A DNA stretch of 55,221 nt. Source: Porticoccaceae bacterium (GTDB lineage Bacteria > Pseudomonadota > Gammaproteobacteria > Pseudomonadales > Porticoccaceae). Position numbers and translations under genes: made by a program. The notes beneath the pieces were generated by a model. It was not told the DNA's origin. It worked only from the letters and a program-made list of their open reading frames with translations, and ran no database searches. Shown one piece after another: positions 45,563 through 55,221 of this stretch (the stretch's first letter is position 1; the number at the start of each line of letters is the position of its first letter). The stretch covers positions 1 to 55,221 of the forward strand of contig JAPKEJ010000011.1 of the NCBI GenBank assembly GCA_028822155.1, given 5' to 3'.

Positions 45563-45847
45563 ATGACCAAATCCGAATTGATTGAAAAAATATCGTCTAA
45601 TCAAGATCAACTTCCGCCAAAGGATGTTGAAGCCGCCGTGCGAATGATCCTTGAACGTATGGCTGTCACATTATCAAACAACCAGCGTGTTGAAATTCGA
45701 GGATTTGGTAGTTTTTCATTGCACTACCGCGCACCCAGGGTGGGCCGTAATCCAAAAACCGGTGATTCAGTTGATCTCCACGGAAAATACGTGCCGTATT
45801 TTAAGCCGGGGAAAGAGTTGCGGTCACGAGTTAATGCGGGATTTTAG
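45563..45847 (+). CDS. ihfB: Integration host factor subunit beta
   Basis: IhfB forms with IhfA the DNA-bending factor IHF. The 94-residue protein has the exact family length and motifs: [36 protein letters not shown] (partly quoted; the bending-arm proline is in RNPKTG) and a C-terminal [13 protein letters not shown]. The rpsA-ihfB pairing is standard in gammaproteobacteria. It has its own promoter after the rpsA terminator and ends 44 bases from the convergent rep gene, with no obvious terminator between them. Confidence 0.98.
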   Translation: MTKSELIEKISSNQDQLPPKDVEAAVRMILERMAVTLSNNQRVEIRGFGSFSLHYRAPRVGRNPKTGDSVDLHGKYVPYFKPGKELRSRVNAGF

Positions 45848-45891
45848 GGTCGTATCACGGTCTCTAAAGTCATAATATTTTTACTAATACA

Positions 45892-47922
45892 TCACGCAAA
45901 CAGTGATTTGAGGGCCGCTAGGGATTGTTCTCCTGCTGCTTGATTGTCTTCCTCACTAGCCTCTATACCAGCACCGATTCTAATTAAGTCATCCTCAGGA
46001 AGTTCATCTACAAAGCGACTTGGCGTGGTCGATGATGTTTCGCCATACTGGGTACGTTGGCGTGCGCTAGTCATTGTAAGGGTTCGTTGTGCTCGGGTAA
46101 TACCTACGTAGGCAAGACGGCGTTCTTCTTCAATCTGCCCACCTTCAACGCTGTTTTTATGGGGTAGAATGCCTTCTTCCATGCCAATCATAAATACATG
46201 TAAGAACTCTAAACCTTTGGCCGCATGGAGGGTAAGTAACTGCACCTTGTCATCGGCAGATTCTTCCTGCTCTCTATCCAGAATATCTCGAAGAATTAAC
46301 TTTGCGATGGCATTCTCTATTGCAGAGTCCCCATCCTTTTCAGGTCCATCTTGTTGGTCGGCTTTTAATACCTGGGTGAGTTGGGATAACAGAAAATTAA
46401 CATTATCCCAGCGCTTTTGAGCAACCGGATCACTGCTGGCATTTTGGTGGAGCCAACCTAAGTAGTCGGCATCGTTTAACATTTCGTTAATTGCAGTGAT
46501 TGGATTGCCACTGTATATATTTTTTTGAACACTTGTTATCCAAGCCTTAAAAGCTTTGAGGCGGGCTAAATTGTTGGCGGGCATTGATGCGCTTAGTGCG
46601 ACTTCATCAATAGCGGCATACATGGAAAGTCCTCGTTGATGCGCATAATCACCGAGTCTCTCTAATGTAGTCGGCCCTATTTGACGCCTGGGTGTGTTTA
46701 TAATTCTTAGTAGAGCGTTGTCATCGTCAGGATTGACCAGCAATCTTAGGTATCCCATTACATCCTTAATTTCAGTTTTAGCATAAAAGGACTGGCCCCC
46801 CGTTATTTCATAGGGAATGTTCTGGGTTTGTAGCTTAATTTCAACCAGTTTAGCCTGATAATTACCTCGGTATAAGACGGCAAAGTCACTATATTTACAG
46901 CGTCGCTTAAGTCGCATGTCGATAATTTCATTAACAACTCGCTCGCATTCAGTATCTTCATTTTCGCTGGTAATAAAGCGAAGTGGATCACCCGGTCCTA
47001 GCTCGCTCCACAGAGCTTTGGTAATAAGATGTGGGTTATTGTCTATCAATTTATTAGCCGCGCCTAGAATTCGACCTGTGGAGCGGTAATTTTGTTCTAA
47101 TTTAACAATCTCTAGTCCAGGAAAGTCTTCTTGCAGCTGCATAAGGTTTTCTGGACGCGCTCCACGCCAAGCATAGATCGACTGATCATCGTCCCCAACA
47201 ACGGTTAGCGCTTGTTTTTCGTTGACTAGGGTCTTGACCAACTCGTATTGCGCTAAATTGGTGTCTTGATATTCGTCAACCAAGAGATAACGAATACGAC
47301 GTTGCCATTTAGCCAGAACCTCTGGATGCTGCCTGAATAGCATGACGGGCGTCATAATAAGATCATCAAAGTCCACTGCGTTATAGGCTTTTAATGCACG
47401 CTGATAACGTTCGTAAAGCATGGCAATGCTCTGCTCTCCAGTACTGTTAGCAACACTGGTTGCGTTGCCCGGCTCTAAAAGTGCGTTTTTCCAGTTTGAA
47501 ATAGTGCTTTGAACCGAATCGATCAATTTATCATCGAGTTCAGAGTGTCGTACCAATAATTCCTTTAACAGATTGCGACAGTCTTCCTGATCTAAAATGG
47601 AAAATCCTGGCTTAAAACCTAGGACTTTTATTTCTGATCGGATAATCGTAAGTCCGAGATTGTGAAAGGTGGATACAGTGAGTCCTTTAGACTCTTTAGC
47701 AGAGAGTAAACTGTTCACTCTCGCTTTCATTTCTCTGGCAGCTTTATTGGTAAAGGTTACCGCTGCGATATTTCTTGCTGGGATATCACAGTGCTCGACT
47801 AAGTAGGCAATTTTTTGTGTAATAACGCTTGTTTTACCACTACCGGCACCGGCTAACACTAGTAAAGGGCCGTCGATATATTTCAACGCAGCCTGCTGCT
47901 GAGGATTAAGATTTTGTGCCAT
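45892..47922 (-). CDS. rep: ATP-dependent DNA helicase Rep
   Basis: Rep is a 3'-5' superfamily 1 helicase that clears proteins ahead of the replication fork. The 676-residue protein has Walker A AGAGSGKT (24-31), motif Ia VTFTNKAAREMK, motif II VDEYQDTN, motif III VVGDDDQSIYAWRGA and motif VI VGITRAQRTL. Its length (E. coli Rep is 673) and similarity across the N-terminus favour Rep over UvrD (about 720). The C-terminus is acidic. It starts six bases after valS in the same direction. Confidence 0.94.
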   Translation of the reverse strand: MAQNLNPQQQAALKYIDGPLLVLAGAGSGKTSVITQKIAYLVEHCDIPARNIAAVTFTNKAAREMKARVNSLLSAKESKGLTVSTFHNLGLTIIRSEIKVLGFKPGFSILDQEDCRNLLKELLVRHSELDDKLIDSVQSTISNWKNALLEPGNATSVANSTGEQSIAMLYERYQRALKAYNAVDFDDLIMTPVMLFRQHPEVLAKWQRRIRYLLVDEYQDTNLAQYELVKTLVNEKQALTVVGDDDQSIYAWRGARPENLMQLQEDFPGLEIVKLEQNYRSTGRILGAANKLIDNNPHLITKALWSELGPGDPLRFITSENEDTECERVVNEIIDMRLKRRCKYSDFAVLYRGNYQAKLVEIKLQTQNIPYEITGGQSFYAKTEIKDVMGYLRLLVNPDDDNALLRIINTPRRQIGPTTLERLGDYAHQRGLSMYAAIDEVALSASMPANNLARLKAFKAWITSVQKNIYSGNPITAINEMLNDADYLGWLHQNASSDPVAQKRWDNVNFLLSQLTQVLKADQQDGPEKDGDSAIENAIAKLILRDILDREQEESADDKVQLLTLHAAKGLEFLHVFMIGMEEGILPHKNSVEGGQIEEERRLAYVGITRAQRTLTMTSARQRTQYGETSSTTPSRFVDELPEDDLIRIGAGIEASEEDNQAAGEQSLAALKSLFA

Positions 47923-47928
47923 AAAAGG

Positions 47929-50799
47929 TTATGCCATGCCTGCTATAGCGCCATGTTTCTCTAGCAATTTAGAGAGTGAGCTTTCAAGATCCTCTAACTT
48001 CTGGCGTTCTTTTTCGACTACTTCAGGGGGCGCCTTGTCGATAAATTTGGCGTTACTGAGCTTGCCGGAGAGCTTGGATACTTCAATGCTAATCTTATCA
48101 ATCTCACGATCTAAGCGAGACAATTCGACTGTCACATCAATTACGCCAGCCATGGGTACTAGAATTTCCAGGTGTCCCGCCAGAGCAGTTGCGCACAGTG
48201 GAGCTTCGGCTGGATCTTCTAGCCAAGTAATCGATTCTAGGCTGGCCAACTTACTGACAAACTGACGGTTTTCATCAAGCCGACGTTTATCGGTAGCGTT
48301 ACCACGAGCAAGATAGATAGGCAGAGCTTTGGCGGGTGAAATATTCATTTCTCCACGCACATTACGCACAGCAACAATCACCTTTTTAACCCATTCAATA
48401 TCAGCATCAGCATCCACATCAACCATAGATTGATCGGCGACAGGGAAGGGCTGTAACATAATAGTATCGCCCTTTGGATCGAGCGCAATACCTGCAAGAG
48501 GGGCAATATTTTGCCAAATCTCTTCGCTAATAAACGGTAGCATAGGGTGGGCTAGTCTCAGAATAGACTCTAATACTCGCACTAAAGTGCGTCTGGTGCC
48601 CTTCTGGATAGCTGGATCGCCATCTTCATCCCAGAGTACCGGTTTGGATAGCTCTAGGTACCAATCGCAATATTCGTTCCACACAAAGTCATAAAGCGCC
48701 TGTGCGGCTAAATCAAACCTATAGCTGTCGATGGCGGCAGTTACTTCTGTCTCGGCCTGTTGCAGGCGTGAGATAATCCAGCGGTCGGCAAGAGTCATGT
48801 TGTAATCATCAGAATTGTCTGCTCCGCAGTTCTGATTTTCAGCATTCATCAGCACGTAACGCGAAGCATTCCATATCTTGTTACAAAAGTTCCGGTATCC
48901 TTCGAGGCGCTTCATGTCCCAGTTAATATCACGACCGGTTGAAGCTAGAGCGCACAGAGTGAACCTCAGAGCGTCTGCTCCATGAGGTTCTATACCGTCG
49001 GGGAACTGTTTTCTGGTTCTGCCAGCGATCTTCGCAGCCTGCTGAGGTTGCATCATATTTCCGGTGCGTTTTGCCAGTAGGGTTTCTATATTGATACCGT
49101 CAATCATATCCAAGGGGTCCAAAACATTGCCTTTGGATTTAGACATTTTCTGGCCCTGCTCATCGCGAATAAGCCCGGTGACATAGACTGTTTTAAATGG
49201 AACCTCAGAAACACCATTTTCATCTTTGATCAAATGCATGGACATCATGACCATACGAGCAACCCAGAAGAAAATAATATCGAAACCAGTGACCAGCACA
49301 TCGGTGGGGTGAAACGTCTTCAGGCGATCGGTTTGATCCGGCCAGCCTTGTGTGCCGAAGGTCCATAGTGCTGAGCTAAACCAGGTATCTAAGACATCTT
49401 CATCTTGGGTCAGGACGATATCGCCAAGATTATGTTTTTCCCGCACATCTTCCTCGCTGAGACCAACATAGGCTTTACCCGCTTCGTCATACCAAGCAGG
49501 GATGCGATGGCCCCACCATAGTTGGCGCGAGATACACCAGTCCTGGATATTACGCATCCACGAGAAGTACATGTTTTCGTACTGCTGTGGGACAAATTTT
49601 ATACGGCCGTCTTCAACCGCTTCAATAGCTGGGCCGGCCAGTTTCTTGGCATCTACATACCACTGATTGGTTAGCATTGGTTCGATCACAACTCCACCGC
49701 GGTCTCCATAGGGGATAGTCATATCATTTTCTTCAATATTTTCAAGAAACCCTAGAGCATCCATGTCGGCTACCACTTCGCGGCGCGCAGCAAAGCGCTC
49801 CATCCCGCGATACTTCTCGGGCAATGTGGCATCCATTTTGTCATTGTCGCTTCCATCGCTGTTGACACATTCAGCCGATTGGCGGATATCCGCATTCATG
49901 GTCAGGATATTGACCATGGGCAGTTTATGGCGCTGGGCAACCTCATAGTCATTAAAGTCATGGGCTGGAGTGATCTTCACACAACCAGTCCCTTTATCCC
50001 TGTCAGCGTGGTCGTCGGCGAGAATTGGCAAGCGTCGTCCTACCAGAGGAAGAGTCACATGTTTACCAATGAGGTTTCTGTATCTCGGATCTTCAGGATT
50101 TACCGCAATACCTGTGTCGCCAAGTAAAGTTTCTGGTCGTGTTGTGGCCACCACGATGTAGTCCTTGCCATCGAGGGTTTTCACTCCATCGGCTAAGGGG
50201 TAGCGCAGGTTCCACATTTTACCTTTAACTTCACGATTCTCGACTTCAAGATCGGAGATGGCAGTATGTAGCTTGGGGTCCCAATTAACTAAACGCTTAC
50301 CGCGATAAATTAGACCGTCATCATGCAAGCGTATAAAGGCTTCTTGGACGGCCTTATAAAATCCATCGTCCATAGTGAAGCGTTCGGTTTCCCAGTCTAC
50401 TGAATTTCCTAGTCGACGCATCTGTTTGGTGATGGTGTCACCGGACTCCTGCTTCCATTCCCAAATTTTGTCGATGAATTTTTCTCGCCCCAGCTCTTCA
50501 CGCCCGGGAAGGTTCTCATTGGCTAACTTTCTCTCTACCACCATCTGGGTCGCGATACCCGCATGGTCTGTACCCACTTGCCAGAGTGCATTTTTACCTT
50601 TCATGCGATTGTATCGTGTCAAAGCATCCATAATGCTGTGCTGCAATGCGTGGCCTATGTGAAGACTGCCAGTCACATTTGGCGGAGGAATTACAATGCT
50701 GTATGGCTCACCATTACCGGAGGGTGCGAAATAACCTCGACTTTCCCAGGTTTCATACCATTTGGTTTCGACGTCTTGAGGATTAAATATTTTGTCCAT
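47929..50799 (-). CDS. valS: Valyl-tRNA synthetase
   Basis: ValS charges tRNA-Val. The 956-residue class I synthetase has [13 protein letters not shown] (38-50), the editing domain with [12 protein letters not shown], the KMSKS motif at 551-555, an anticodon-binding domain and a C-terminal coiled coil (about 890-950) specific to valyl enzymes. Length matches the E. coli enzyme (951). The holC-valS neighbourhood is conserved. A possible promoter and an upstream hairpin separate it from holC. Confidence 0.98.
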   Translation of the reverse strand: MDKIFNPQDVETKWYETWESRGYFAPSGNGEPYSIVIPPPNVTGSLHIGHALQHSIMDALTRYNRMKGKNALWQVGTDHAGIATQMVVERKLANENLPGREELGREKFIDKIWEWKQESGDTITKQMRRLGNSVDWETERFTMDDGFYKAVQEAFIRLHDDGLIYRGKRLVNWDPKLHTAISDLEVENREVKGKMWNLRYPLADGVKTLDGKDYIVVATTRPETLLGDTGIAVNPEDPRYRNLIGKHVTLPLVGRRLPILADDHADRDKGTGCVKITPAHDFNDYEVAQRHKLPMVNILTMNADIRQSAECVNSDGSDNDKMDATLPEKYRGMERFAARREVVADMDALGFLENIEENDMTIPYGDRGGVVIEPMLTNQWYVDAKKLAGPAIEAVEDGRIKFVPQQYENMYFSWMRNIQDWCISRQLWWGHRIPAWYDEAGKAYVGLSEEDVREKHNLGDIVLTQDEDVLDTWFSSALWTFGTQGWPDQTDRLKTFHPTDVLVTGFDIIFFWVARMVMMSMHLIKDENGVSEVPFKTVYVTGLIRDEQGQKMSKSKGNVLDPLDMIDGINIETLLAKRTGNMMQPQQAAKIAGRTRKQFPDGIEPHGADALRFTLCALASTGRDINWDMKRLEGYRNFCNKIWNASRYVLMNAENQNCGADNSDDYNMTLADRWIISRLQQAETEVTAAIDSYRFDLAAQALYDFVWNEYCDWYLELSKPVLWDEDGDPAIQKGTRRTLVRVLESILRLAHPMLPFISEEIWQNIAPLAGIALDPKGDTIMLQPFPVADQSMVDVDADADIEWVKKVIVAVRNVRGEMNISPAKALPIYLARGNATDKRRLDENRQFVSKLASLESITWLEDPAEAPLCATALAGHLEILVPMAGVIDVTVELSRLDREIDKISIEVSKLSGKLSNAKFIDKAPPEVVEKERQKLEDLESSLSKLLEKHGAIAGMA

Positions 50800-50855
50800 T
50801 ATTGAATTTTCTGTCCCAATGGTATGCGAAGTAAAGGTTATTCAAGTTAGCGTTG

Positions 50856-50882
50856 ATTATAGGGCTTGCCGGATTTTGTCGC
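50856..50882 (-). promoter_or_regulatory. Candidate promoter of valS
   Basis: Minus strand: a perfect TATAAT (50861-50856) is preceded after 15 bases by GCGACA (50882-50877), a 4/6 match to the -35. The spacer is shorter than ideal. Transcription would start about 50 bases before valS. Confidence 0.4.
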
Positions 50883-50912
50883 TAGCTTTGAAGGTTAAAA
50901 GAGACGTATTAA

Positions 50913-50931
50913 AATTAGCTGACGGCTAATT
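50913..50931 (-). terminator. Stem-loop between holC and valS, weak terminator
   Basis: AATTAGC and GCTAATT form a perfect 7-bp stem with a 5-base loop. On the minus strand it is followed by TTAATA only, so the T-run is poor. It lies 55 bases after holC and upstream of the possible valS promoter, which fits a partial terminator for pepA-holC transcripts. Confidence 0.4.
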
Positions 50932-50985
50932 GTATATTTACCCAACGTTATGGTTCGGACTCGACCTTCCTTGCCTACGGGATAC

Positions 50986-51414
50986 TTAAGCGTTAAATCG
51001 CTCAGAAAGATCATGGAAGTCGAGCTGGTAGCCGCGTTCTTTGTAAAATTTGAAATTATCGCGTTTAGCTTGTTCATAATCAGGTTGCTGATAGATGATT
51101 TCGATAACTCGGTCAAAACGGCTAAACCAAGTGGGAATTTGAGGTTGCAAATTGATTAAAACCTGGTGATGTTCTCCGGGTTTTTGGTCAAAACTAATAG
51201 CGACGGGCGCCTGATCAACGCCCTGAGCATGCGGCACAAAGGACACGCTATTAAACGCCCAAAGCGTTTCATCCAGTTGCTGTGCGACTAGATTGTCAGG
51301 AACCAAGCAGAGTACTTGCTGATTGGCTTTGAGTGACTTTTGCACTAGTTGACATACTAGGGCTAAAGCGAGACTTTGGTCTCCGGCTAGCTTATAGAAA
51401 GTTACTTTTGTCAC
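50986..51414 (-). CDS. holC: DNA polymerase III subunit chi
   Basis: HolC is the clamp-loader accessory subunit that contacts single-strand binding protein. The 142-residue protein has the chi pattern: TKVTFYKLAGDQSLALALVCQL (partly quoted), the NQQVLCLVPDNLVAQQLDETLW block, VSFVPHAQG and a C-terminal YKERGYQLDFHDL. It lies between pepA (37 bases upstream) and valS, the conserved pepA-holC-valS order of gammaproteobacteria. Confidence 0.95.
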   Translation of the reverse strand: MTKVTFYKLAGDQSLALALVCQLVQKSLKANQQVLCLVPDNLVAQQLDETLWAFNSVSFVPHAQGVDQAPVAISFDQKPGEHHQVLINLQPQIPTWFSRFDRVIEIIYQQPDYEQAKRDNFKFYKERGYQLDFHDLSERFNA

Positions 51415-51451
51415 GCACTCACGCCATCAGAATCTAGGTAAAATAACGGCA

Positions 51452-52912
51452 TTAACTCGAAGCCTTAGTTCTGAGGTATTCCATTAACATAGGCACAGGA
51501 CGCCCTGTAGCTCCTTTTGCAGGCCCTGAGTGCCATGCAGTTCCAGCGATGTCTAAATGCGCCCATTTATAGTCTCTAGTGAAGCGGGCAAGGAAGCAAG
51601 CAGCAGTTATGGTGCCTGCTTCACCACCGATATTGGCCATATCAGCAAAGTTGCTTTTTAACTGTTTGTCGTATTCTTCCCATAGTGGAAGCCGCCATGC
51701 ACGGTCTCCACTAAGCGTGCCGCCGCTGAGCAATTGACCAGCCAATTCATCATCATTTGACAGCAAACCTGCTGTGACTTTCCCCAGCGCCCCGATGACT
51801 GCGCCTGTTAGTGTCGCTATATCAATGACTGTGTCGGGCTTAAAACGAGCAGCGTAGGTCAATGCATCACAGAGGATAAGTCGGCCCTCGGCGTCGGTAT
51901 TAAGCACCTCGATAGTCTGGCCAGACATGCTAGTAACCACATCACCAGGCTTGGTCGCGTTACCAGCAGGCATATTTTCTACCGCAGGAACAATGCCGAC
52001 TACATTAATCGGAAGCTGAGTATCTATGAGCGCACTAATCACACCAAATACTGATGCGCCACCACACATATCAAACTTCATTTCGTCCATGCCGCGACCG
52101 CCCTTCAGGCTTATCCCGCCGGTGTCAAAAGTCACAGCCTTACCGACCAGAACAACAGGTTTAGCCGTCTTTGGAGCCCCTTGATAACTCATCACTATGA
52201 GATTGCCTGGCTCAACAGATCCCGCACTTACTGAGAGTAAAGAGCCCATTCCTAGGGCTTTCATGTCAGCCTCTTTCAGAATATTGGTGGTAACCTTAGC
52301 TTGGCCTTTGCTTAACTTTTTTGCTTGGCTGGCAAGATAATTTGGCGTACAGAAGTTCGCAGGAAGGTCAGCTAACCCTCTCGCTGTATTCATACCATTA
52401 CCAACGGCGTTGCCATAGACCAGGCCTTTGGCTGCAGAGACGGTCTGAGATTTTTTAGCGCACCAATAGGTTACAGACTTTAACTTGTTTGGCTTGGAGG
52501 GTTTGCTGCTGCCATTGTATTTGTAGCTGCTGGTTTGGACACTTCTAGCCATTATGCTGGCTTGCCATTCATGGTCATCATTAAAGCTGTCGCCTATCCA
52601 CAGTGCCTTTTGGCTAGGGGTCTTGCGTAATAATGAGGCAGCAGACTCCATTACTTTGATCATTTTTTGTGTTGTTGCAGCCCCATCGGTACCTATTAGA
52701 ATGATTCTCTTTGAGGCTTTTCCCTGGGTGTGGAGGATACAGCTAGTGGCTAATTTCCCGCTAAAATCCCCCGACTTTATTAGTGCCTGTATGGCCCCAT
52801 TTAGGGAATCGTCGAGTAATTTGGCTGTGTTTTGTAGTTGTGAGCCTGTCAGTAGAATGAGAGAATCTACTTTAATGTTTAACAGGTTTGCCGCAGATGC
52901 ATTAAACTCCAT
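51452..52912 (-). CDS. pepA: Leucyl aminopeptidase PepA
   Basis: PepA (M17 family) removes N-terminal residues from peptides using two metal ions. In E. coli it also binds DNA as XerA/CarP. The 486-residue protein has a variable N-terminal macro-type domain and the catalytic C-terminal domain, with the GKAVTFDTGGISLKGG metal-binding segment and the signature NTDAEGRLIL at 338-347. The downstream holC and divergent lptF complete a layout conserved in gammaproteobacteria. Confidence 0.96.
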   Translation of the reverse strand: MEFNASAANLLNIKVDSLILLTGSQLQNTAKLLDDSLNGAIQALIKSGDFSGKLATSCILHTQGKASKRIILIGTDGAATTQKMIKVMESAASLLRKTPSQKALWIGDSFNDDHEWQASIMARSVQTSSYKYNGSSKPSKPNKLKSVTYWCAKKSQTVSAAKGLVYGNAVGNGMNTARGLADLPANFCTPNYLASQAKKLSKGQAKVTTNILKEADMKALGMGSLLSVSAGSVEPGNLIVMSYQGAPKTAKPVVLVGKAVTFDTGGISLKGGRGMDEMKFDMCGGASVFGVISALIDTQLPINVVGIVPAVENMPAGNATKPGDVVTSMSGQTIEVLNTDAEGRLILCDALTYAARFKPDTVIDIATLTGAVIGALGKVTAGLLSNDDELAGQLLSGGTLSGDRAWRLPLWEEYDKQLKSNFADMANIGGEAGTITAACFLARFTRDYKWAHLDIAGTAWHSGPAKGATGRPVPMLMEYLRTKASS

Positions 52913-53007
52913 GTTCGCTCCAGATAGTTGTCTTTTTTGGTTAGTTTAATTTGCCGCTTACGATAACAGTTTGTTTAACTACACCCAAGAGCTATAAGTC
53001 TAACATT

Positions 53008-54120
53008 GTGATTATTTTTCGTTACTTAACTCGTGAAATACTGTCTTCAACGTTTGCTATATGCACAGTCCTGCTTATGGTGCTAATTAGCGGGCGTTTT
53101 GTAAAGTATCTGGCTAATGCGCTGGCGGGAAATTTAGAGCCTTCAGTTATTTTCGCAGTGATTGGATACAAAATTCCAGGTTTCTTAGAGCTTGCGTTGC
53201 CTCTAGCCTTTTTCTTGTCTATTTTATTAACTTTTGGCCGACTACATATTGAAAACGAGATGAGTGTCCTTAAAGCTTGTGGAATTTCTGAGCTGCAGTT
53301 ACTCGGTTATACCTTTATTGTGGCCATGGGGTTAGCTATTTTAGTCGGTTGGTTGAGCCTGTTTGTTTCTCCAGCTGGGGCTACCAAGACTGAAACTATC
53401 TTTCTTGCACAGCAGCAGATGACTGAACTTGATAAGGTAAACCCGAAAAAGTTCTACTCTCTTAAAGGGGGCAAGGGGGTGACCTATGCAGGCAGCATTA
53501 GTAGTGACCGAGAGTTAGAAGATGTATTCCTCGCGGTAAGTGCGGGCTCAGTGGATACGTTTAATCGTCGATTGGCGGTTGTTGTAGCTGAACGAGGTCG
53601 TCAACAACAGTCTGAAGATGGGGTAGAGCGTTATCTAGTGTTGGAAAAAGGCTATCGTATAGAAGGCAACCCCGGAAGTCATGAGTATCAAATTACTCAT
53701 TTCGAAGAGTACGGTTCAAAGCTGAAAACCCCGAAAAAAATAGAAGAAGATCCCGAAACAGATGCTATTGCGACATCAGATCTCTTGAAGTCTGACGACC
53801 CCAAATTACAGGCGACGTTACAATGGCGGCTTTCGATTCCATTGATGGTTTTGATCGTAGTTATTTTAGCCGTGCCCCTGAGTAGAACCGACCCGAGGCA
53901 AGGCCGATTTACCAAATTATTACCAGCCATCGCACTTTATTTTACTTACCTGCTGGCGCTGAATACCCTGCGAGGCAACATTGAATCTGGGGAATTGTCA
54001 GCTAGTATTACCTTGCTGCCGGTACACGCAGTCTTTTTGCTGTTAGGATTATGGCTGCTTAAAGCTAAGACGCTTGCTAGACGTAAAGTGAAAGATGACG
54101 CGGTGGGGCAGTCCTCATGA
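53008..54120 (+). CDS. lptF: LPS export permease LptF
   Basis: LptF is one of the two membrane subunits of the LptB2FGC transporter that extracts lipopolysaccharide from the inner membrane. The 371-residue protein has six membrane segments, three at each end, flanking a periplasmic beta-jellyroll domain (about 130-265). The N-terminus IIFRYLTREILSS matches the family. I use the GTG at 53008; the frame extends upstream to 52951, but the extra residues are not family-like. The start overlaps no neighbour; pepA is divergent. It overlaps lptG by four bases. Confidence 0.95.
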   Translation: MIIFRYLTREILSSTFAICTVLLMVLISGRFVKYLANALAGNLEPSVIFAVIGYKIPGFLELALPLAFFLSILLTFGRLHIENEMSVLKACGISELQLLGYTFIVAMGLAILVGWLSLFVSPAGATKTETIFLAQQQMTELDKVNPKKFYSLKGGKGVTYAGSISSDRELEDVFLAVSAGSVDTFNRRLAVVVAERGRQQQSEDGVERYLVLEKGYRIEGNPGSHEYQITHFEEYGSKLKTPKKIEEDPETDAIATSDLLKSDDPKLQATLQWRLSIPLMVLIVVILAVPLSRTDPRQGRFTKLLPAIALYFTYLLALNTLRGNIESGELSASITLLPVHAVFLLLGLWLLKAKTLARRKVKDDAVGQSS

Positions 54121-55184
54121 TGCGTCTTTCTCGGCACATCGGGGTGACCGTGTTTAATGCTGTCTTTATGGCGTTGATCGTGGTTGTAGGATTAGATGTG
54201 GTCGCCGAAATTATCGATGAAACTCGCGCTATTGAACGCAACTATGGGTTTACCGATGTCCTTGTTTATGTAGCCACTAAATTACCGTCAACAATTTATG
54301 AATATATTCCGTTTTCATCATTGATTGGTTGTCTTTATGGATTGGGCTTGCTGGCGGGAAATAGCGAGGTCACGGTCATGCGAGCATCTGGAGTATCTCT
54401 TCTGCGGATTGTCTATTTTGTGATGAAGCCGGTGATGGTGTTTATCTTTGTTGGCGCCCTTATTGGCGAATATTTTTCTCCCTATTTAGATCAGCGAGCC
54501 GATGGTACTCGGCAATATTTGCGTAAAGGTGAGACCGCTCAAGACTCTACTGCCGGGCTTTGGATTCATGAGGGGAGAGATTTTATGCATTTTAATGCAG
54601 TCTTTCCTGGTGGGGTACTTTACGGCGTTACCCGCTATCAGTTTTCTGATCAAAAGATATTAGAAGAGGCTAGCTTTGCGAGTCGTGCTACCTATAACGC
54701 CTCGGCAGGGTTTTGGGTAGAAGAAAACGTTTCAATTACACGGTTTGAGAGCGACCGGACAACAACAGAAAAACAACTAACAAGACAGTGGGACTCCGAA
54801 TTATCCCCAGAGGTATTGACGGTAAATGTCCTGGCTCCTTCCGCATTACCTATTTCAACCATCAGGAATCAGATAGAGTTTTTAGAGCAGCAAGAGGCTG
54901 ATACCGCTATCTACGAATTGGCTTACTGGCAAAAAGTACTTCAACCATTGGTCATTTTTGGATTGGTTTTAGTCGGCATCTCGTTTGTTTTTGGGCCGTT
55001 GCGAGGCTCTACTATGGGGTTTAAGGTCTTTGTCGGCGTTTTGATTGGCATCACCTTTAAAATTATTCAAGATATGCTGGGCCCTCTAAGCATAGTTTTT
55101 GGGTTTCCCGTGCTACTTGCCGTTTTAGGACCAATATTATTCTGTATAGTTTTTGGTTTATATTTACTCAGGCGAAGCGGCTAG
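54117..55184 (+). CDS. lptG: LPS export permease LptG
   Basis: LptG pairs with LptF in the same transporter. The 355-residue protein again shows 3+3 membrane helices around a periplasmic jellyroll, with the family stretch YEYIPFSSLIGCLYGLGLLAGNSE (partly quoted; 60-85 region) and MRASGVSLLRI, the coupling helix that contacts LptB. The C-terminal FGPLRGSTMGFKVFVG is also characteristic. ATG at 54117 overlaps the lptF stop; a second ATG directly follows at 54120. The 37 bases after the stop up to the window edge hold no feature I can call. Confidence 0.96.
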   Translation: MMRLSRHIGVTVFNAVFMALIVVVGLDVVAEIIDETRAIERNYGFTDVLVYVATKLPSTIYEYIPFSSLIGCLYGLGLLAGNSEVTVMRASGVSLLRIVYFVMKPVMVFIFVGALIGEYFSPYLDQRADGTRQYLRKGETAQDSTAGLWIHEGRDFMHFNAVFPGGVLYGVTRYQFSDQKILEEASFASRATYNASAGFWVEENVSITRFESDRTTTEKQLTRQWDSELSPEVLTVNVLAPSALPISTIRNQIEFLEQQEADTAIYELAYWQKVLQPLVIFGLVLVGISFVFGPLRGSTMGFKVFVGVLIGITFKIIQDMLGPLSIVFGFPVLLAVLGPILFCIVFGLYLLRRSG

Positions 55185-55221
55185 ATTGAAATGCGCCTTC
55201 GTCAGTCTGGCTTTGCATTTG

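Noticed and set aside
55188-55221. Start of another gene after lptG
   Set aside because: An ATG is present in the last bases but only ten codons remain, which is too little to support a call.

Overview
The window is a dense stretch of housekeeping chromosome from a gammaproteobacterium. Gene order and protein sequences resemble the Pseudomonas / Cellvibrionales side of the class. Diagnostic points are the rpsU-yqeY-dnaG-rpoD cluster with a tRNA behind rpoD, the tyrA-aroA fusion between pheA and cmk, mtaD-ubiG-mupP-yciK opposite gyrA, and Smc with ScpA/ScpB rather than MukBEF. Moderate base composition, short intergenic gaps and the gene set suggest a marine lineage such as SAR92 or a relative; that assignment is inference. 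I see no insertion sequence, prophage, CRISPR array, rRNA or integron.

Layout. 1-4.8 kb (minus): partial tRNA, rpoD, dnaG, yqeY and rpsU, the macromolecular-synthesis operon. 5.0-7.0 kb (plus): tsaD, folB, folK. 7.0-9.0 kb (minus): folM-like reductase and cca. 9.0-9.5 kb: the only gap over 300 bases, which appears to hold a decayed small gene. 9.5-16.5 kb (plus): complete cytochrome c maturation operon ccmABCDEFGHI. 16.7-24.7 kb (plus): smc, zipA, ligA, a two-helix small membrane protein and an MFS transporter. 24.7-29.9 kb (minus): SpoU methyltransferase, DUF2520 protein, pdxJ, exported cyclophilin, SH3/coiled-coil membrane protein, YciI and a VC0807-family membrane protein. 30.0-33.2 kb (plus): yciO, scpA, scpB, rluB. 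33.2-36.7 kb (minus): yciK, mupP, ubiG, mtaD. 36.9-45.8 kb (plus): gyrA, pheA, tyrA-aroA, cmk, rpsA, ihfB. 45.9-52.9 kb (minus): rep, valS, holC, pepA. 53.0-55.2 kb (plus): lptF, lptG.

The genes cover transcription and replication initiation, tRNA maturation, folate synthesis, c-type cytochrome assembly, chromosome organisation and division, aromatic amino acid synthesis and LPS export. Many starts in automatically called ORFs are too far upstream; I moved them where motif conservation, a ribosome binding site or a promoter decided the matter (rpoD, yqeY, folB, cca, ccmA, the DUF2520 gene, pdxJ, the VC0807 gene, ubiG, mtaD, tyrA-aroA, rpsA, lptF).

I did not find a convincing previously undescribed multi-gene system. 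The most unusual signals are small: a near-perfect palindrome covering the ribosome binding site of mtaD, a decayed gene between cca and ccmA, a Glu at the first catalytic carboxylate of Cca, several conserved-looking intergenic hairpins, and an aromatic supra-operon lacking serC and hisC. All promoter and hairpin calls come from reading the sequence by eye and have no experimental support here.
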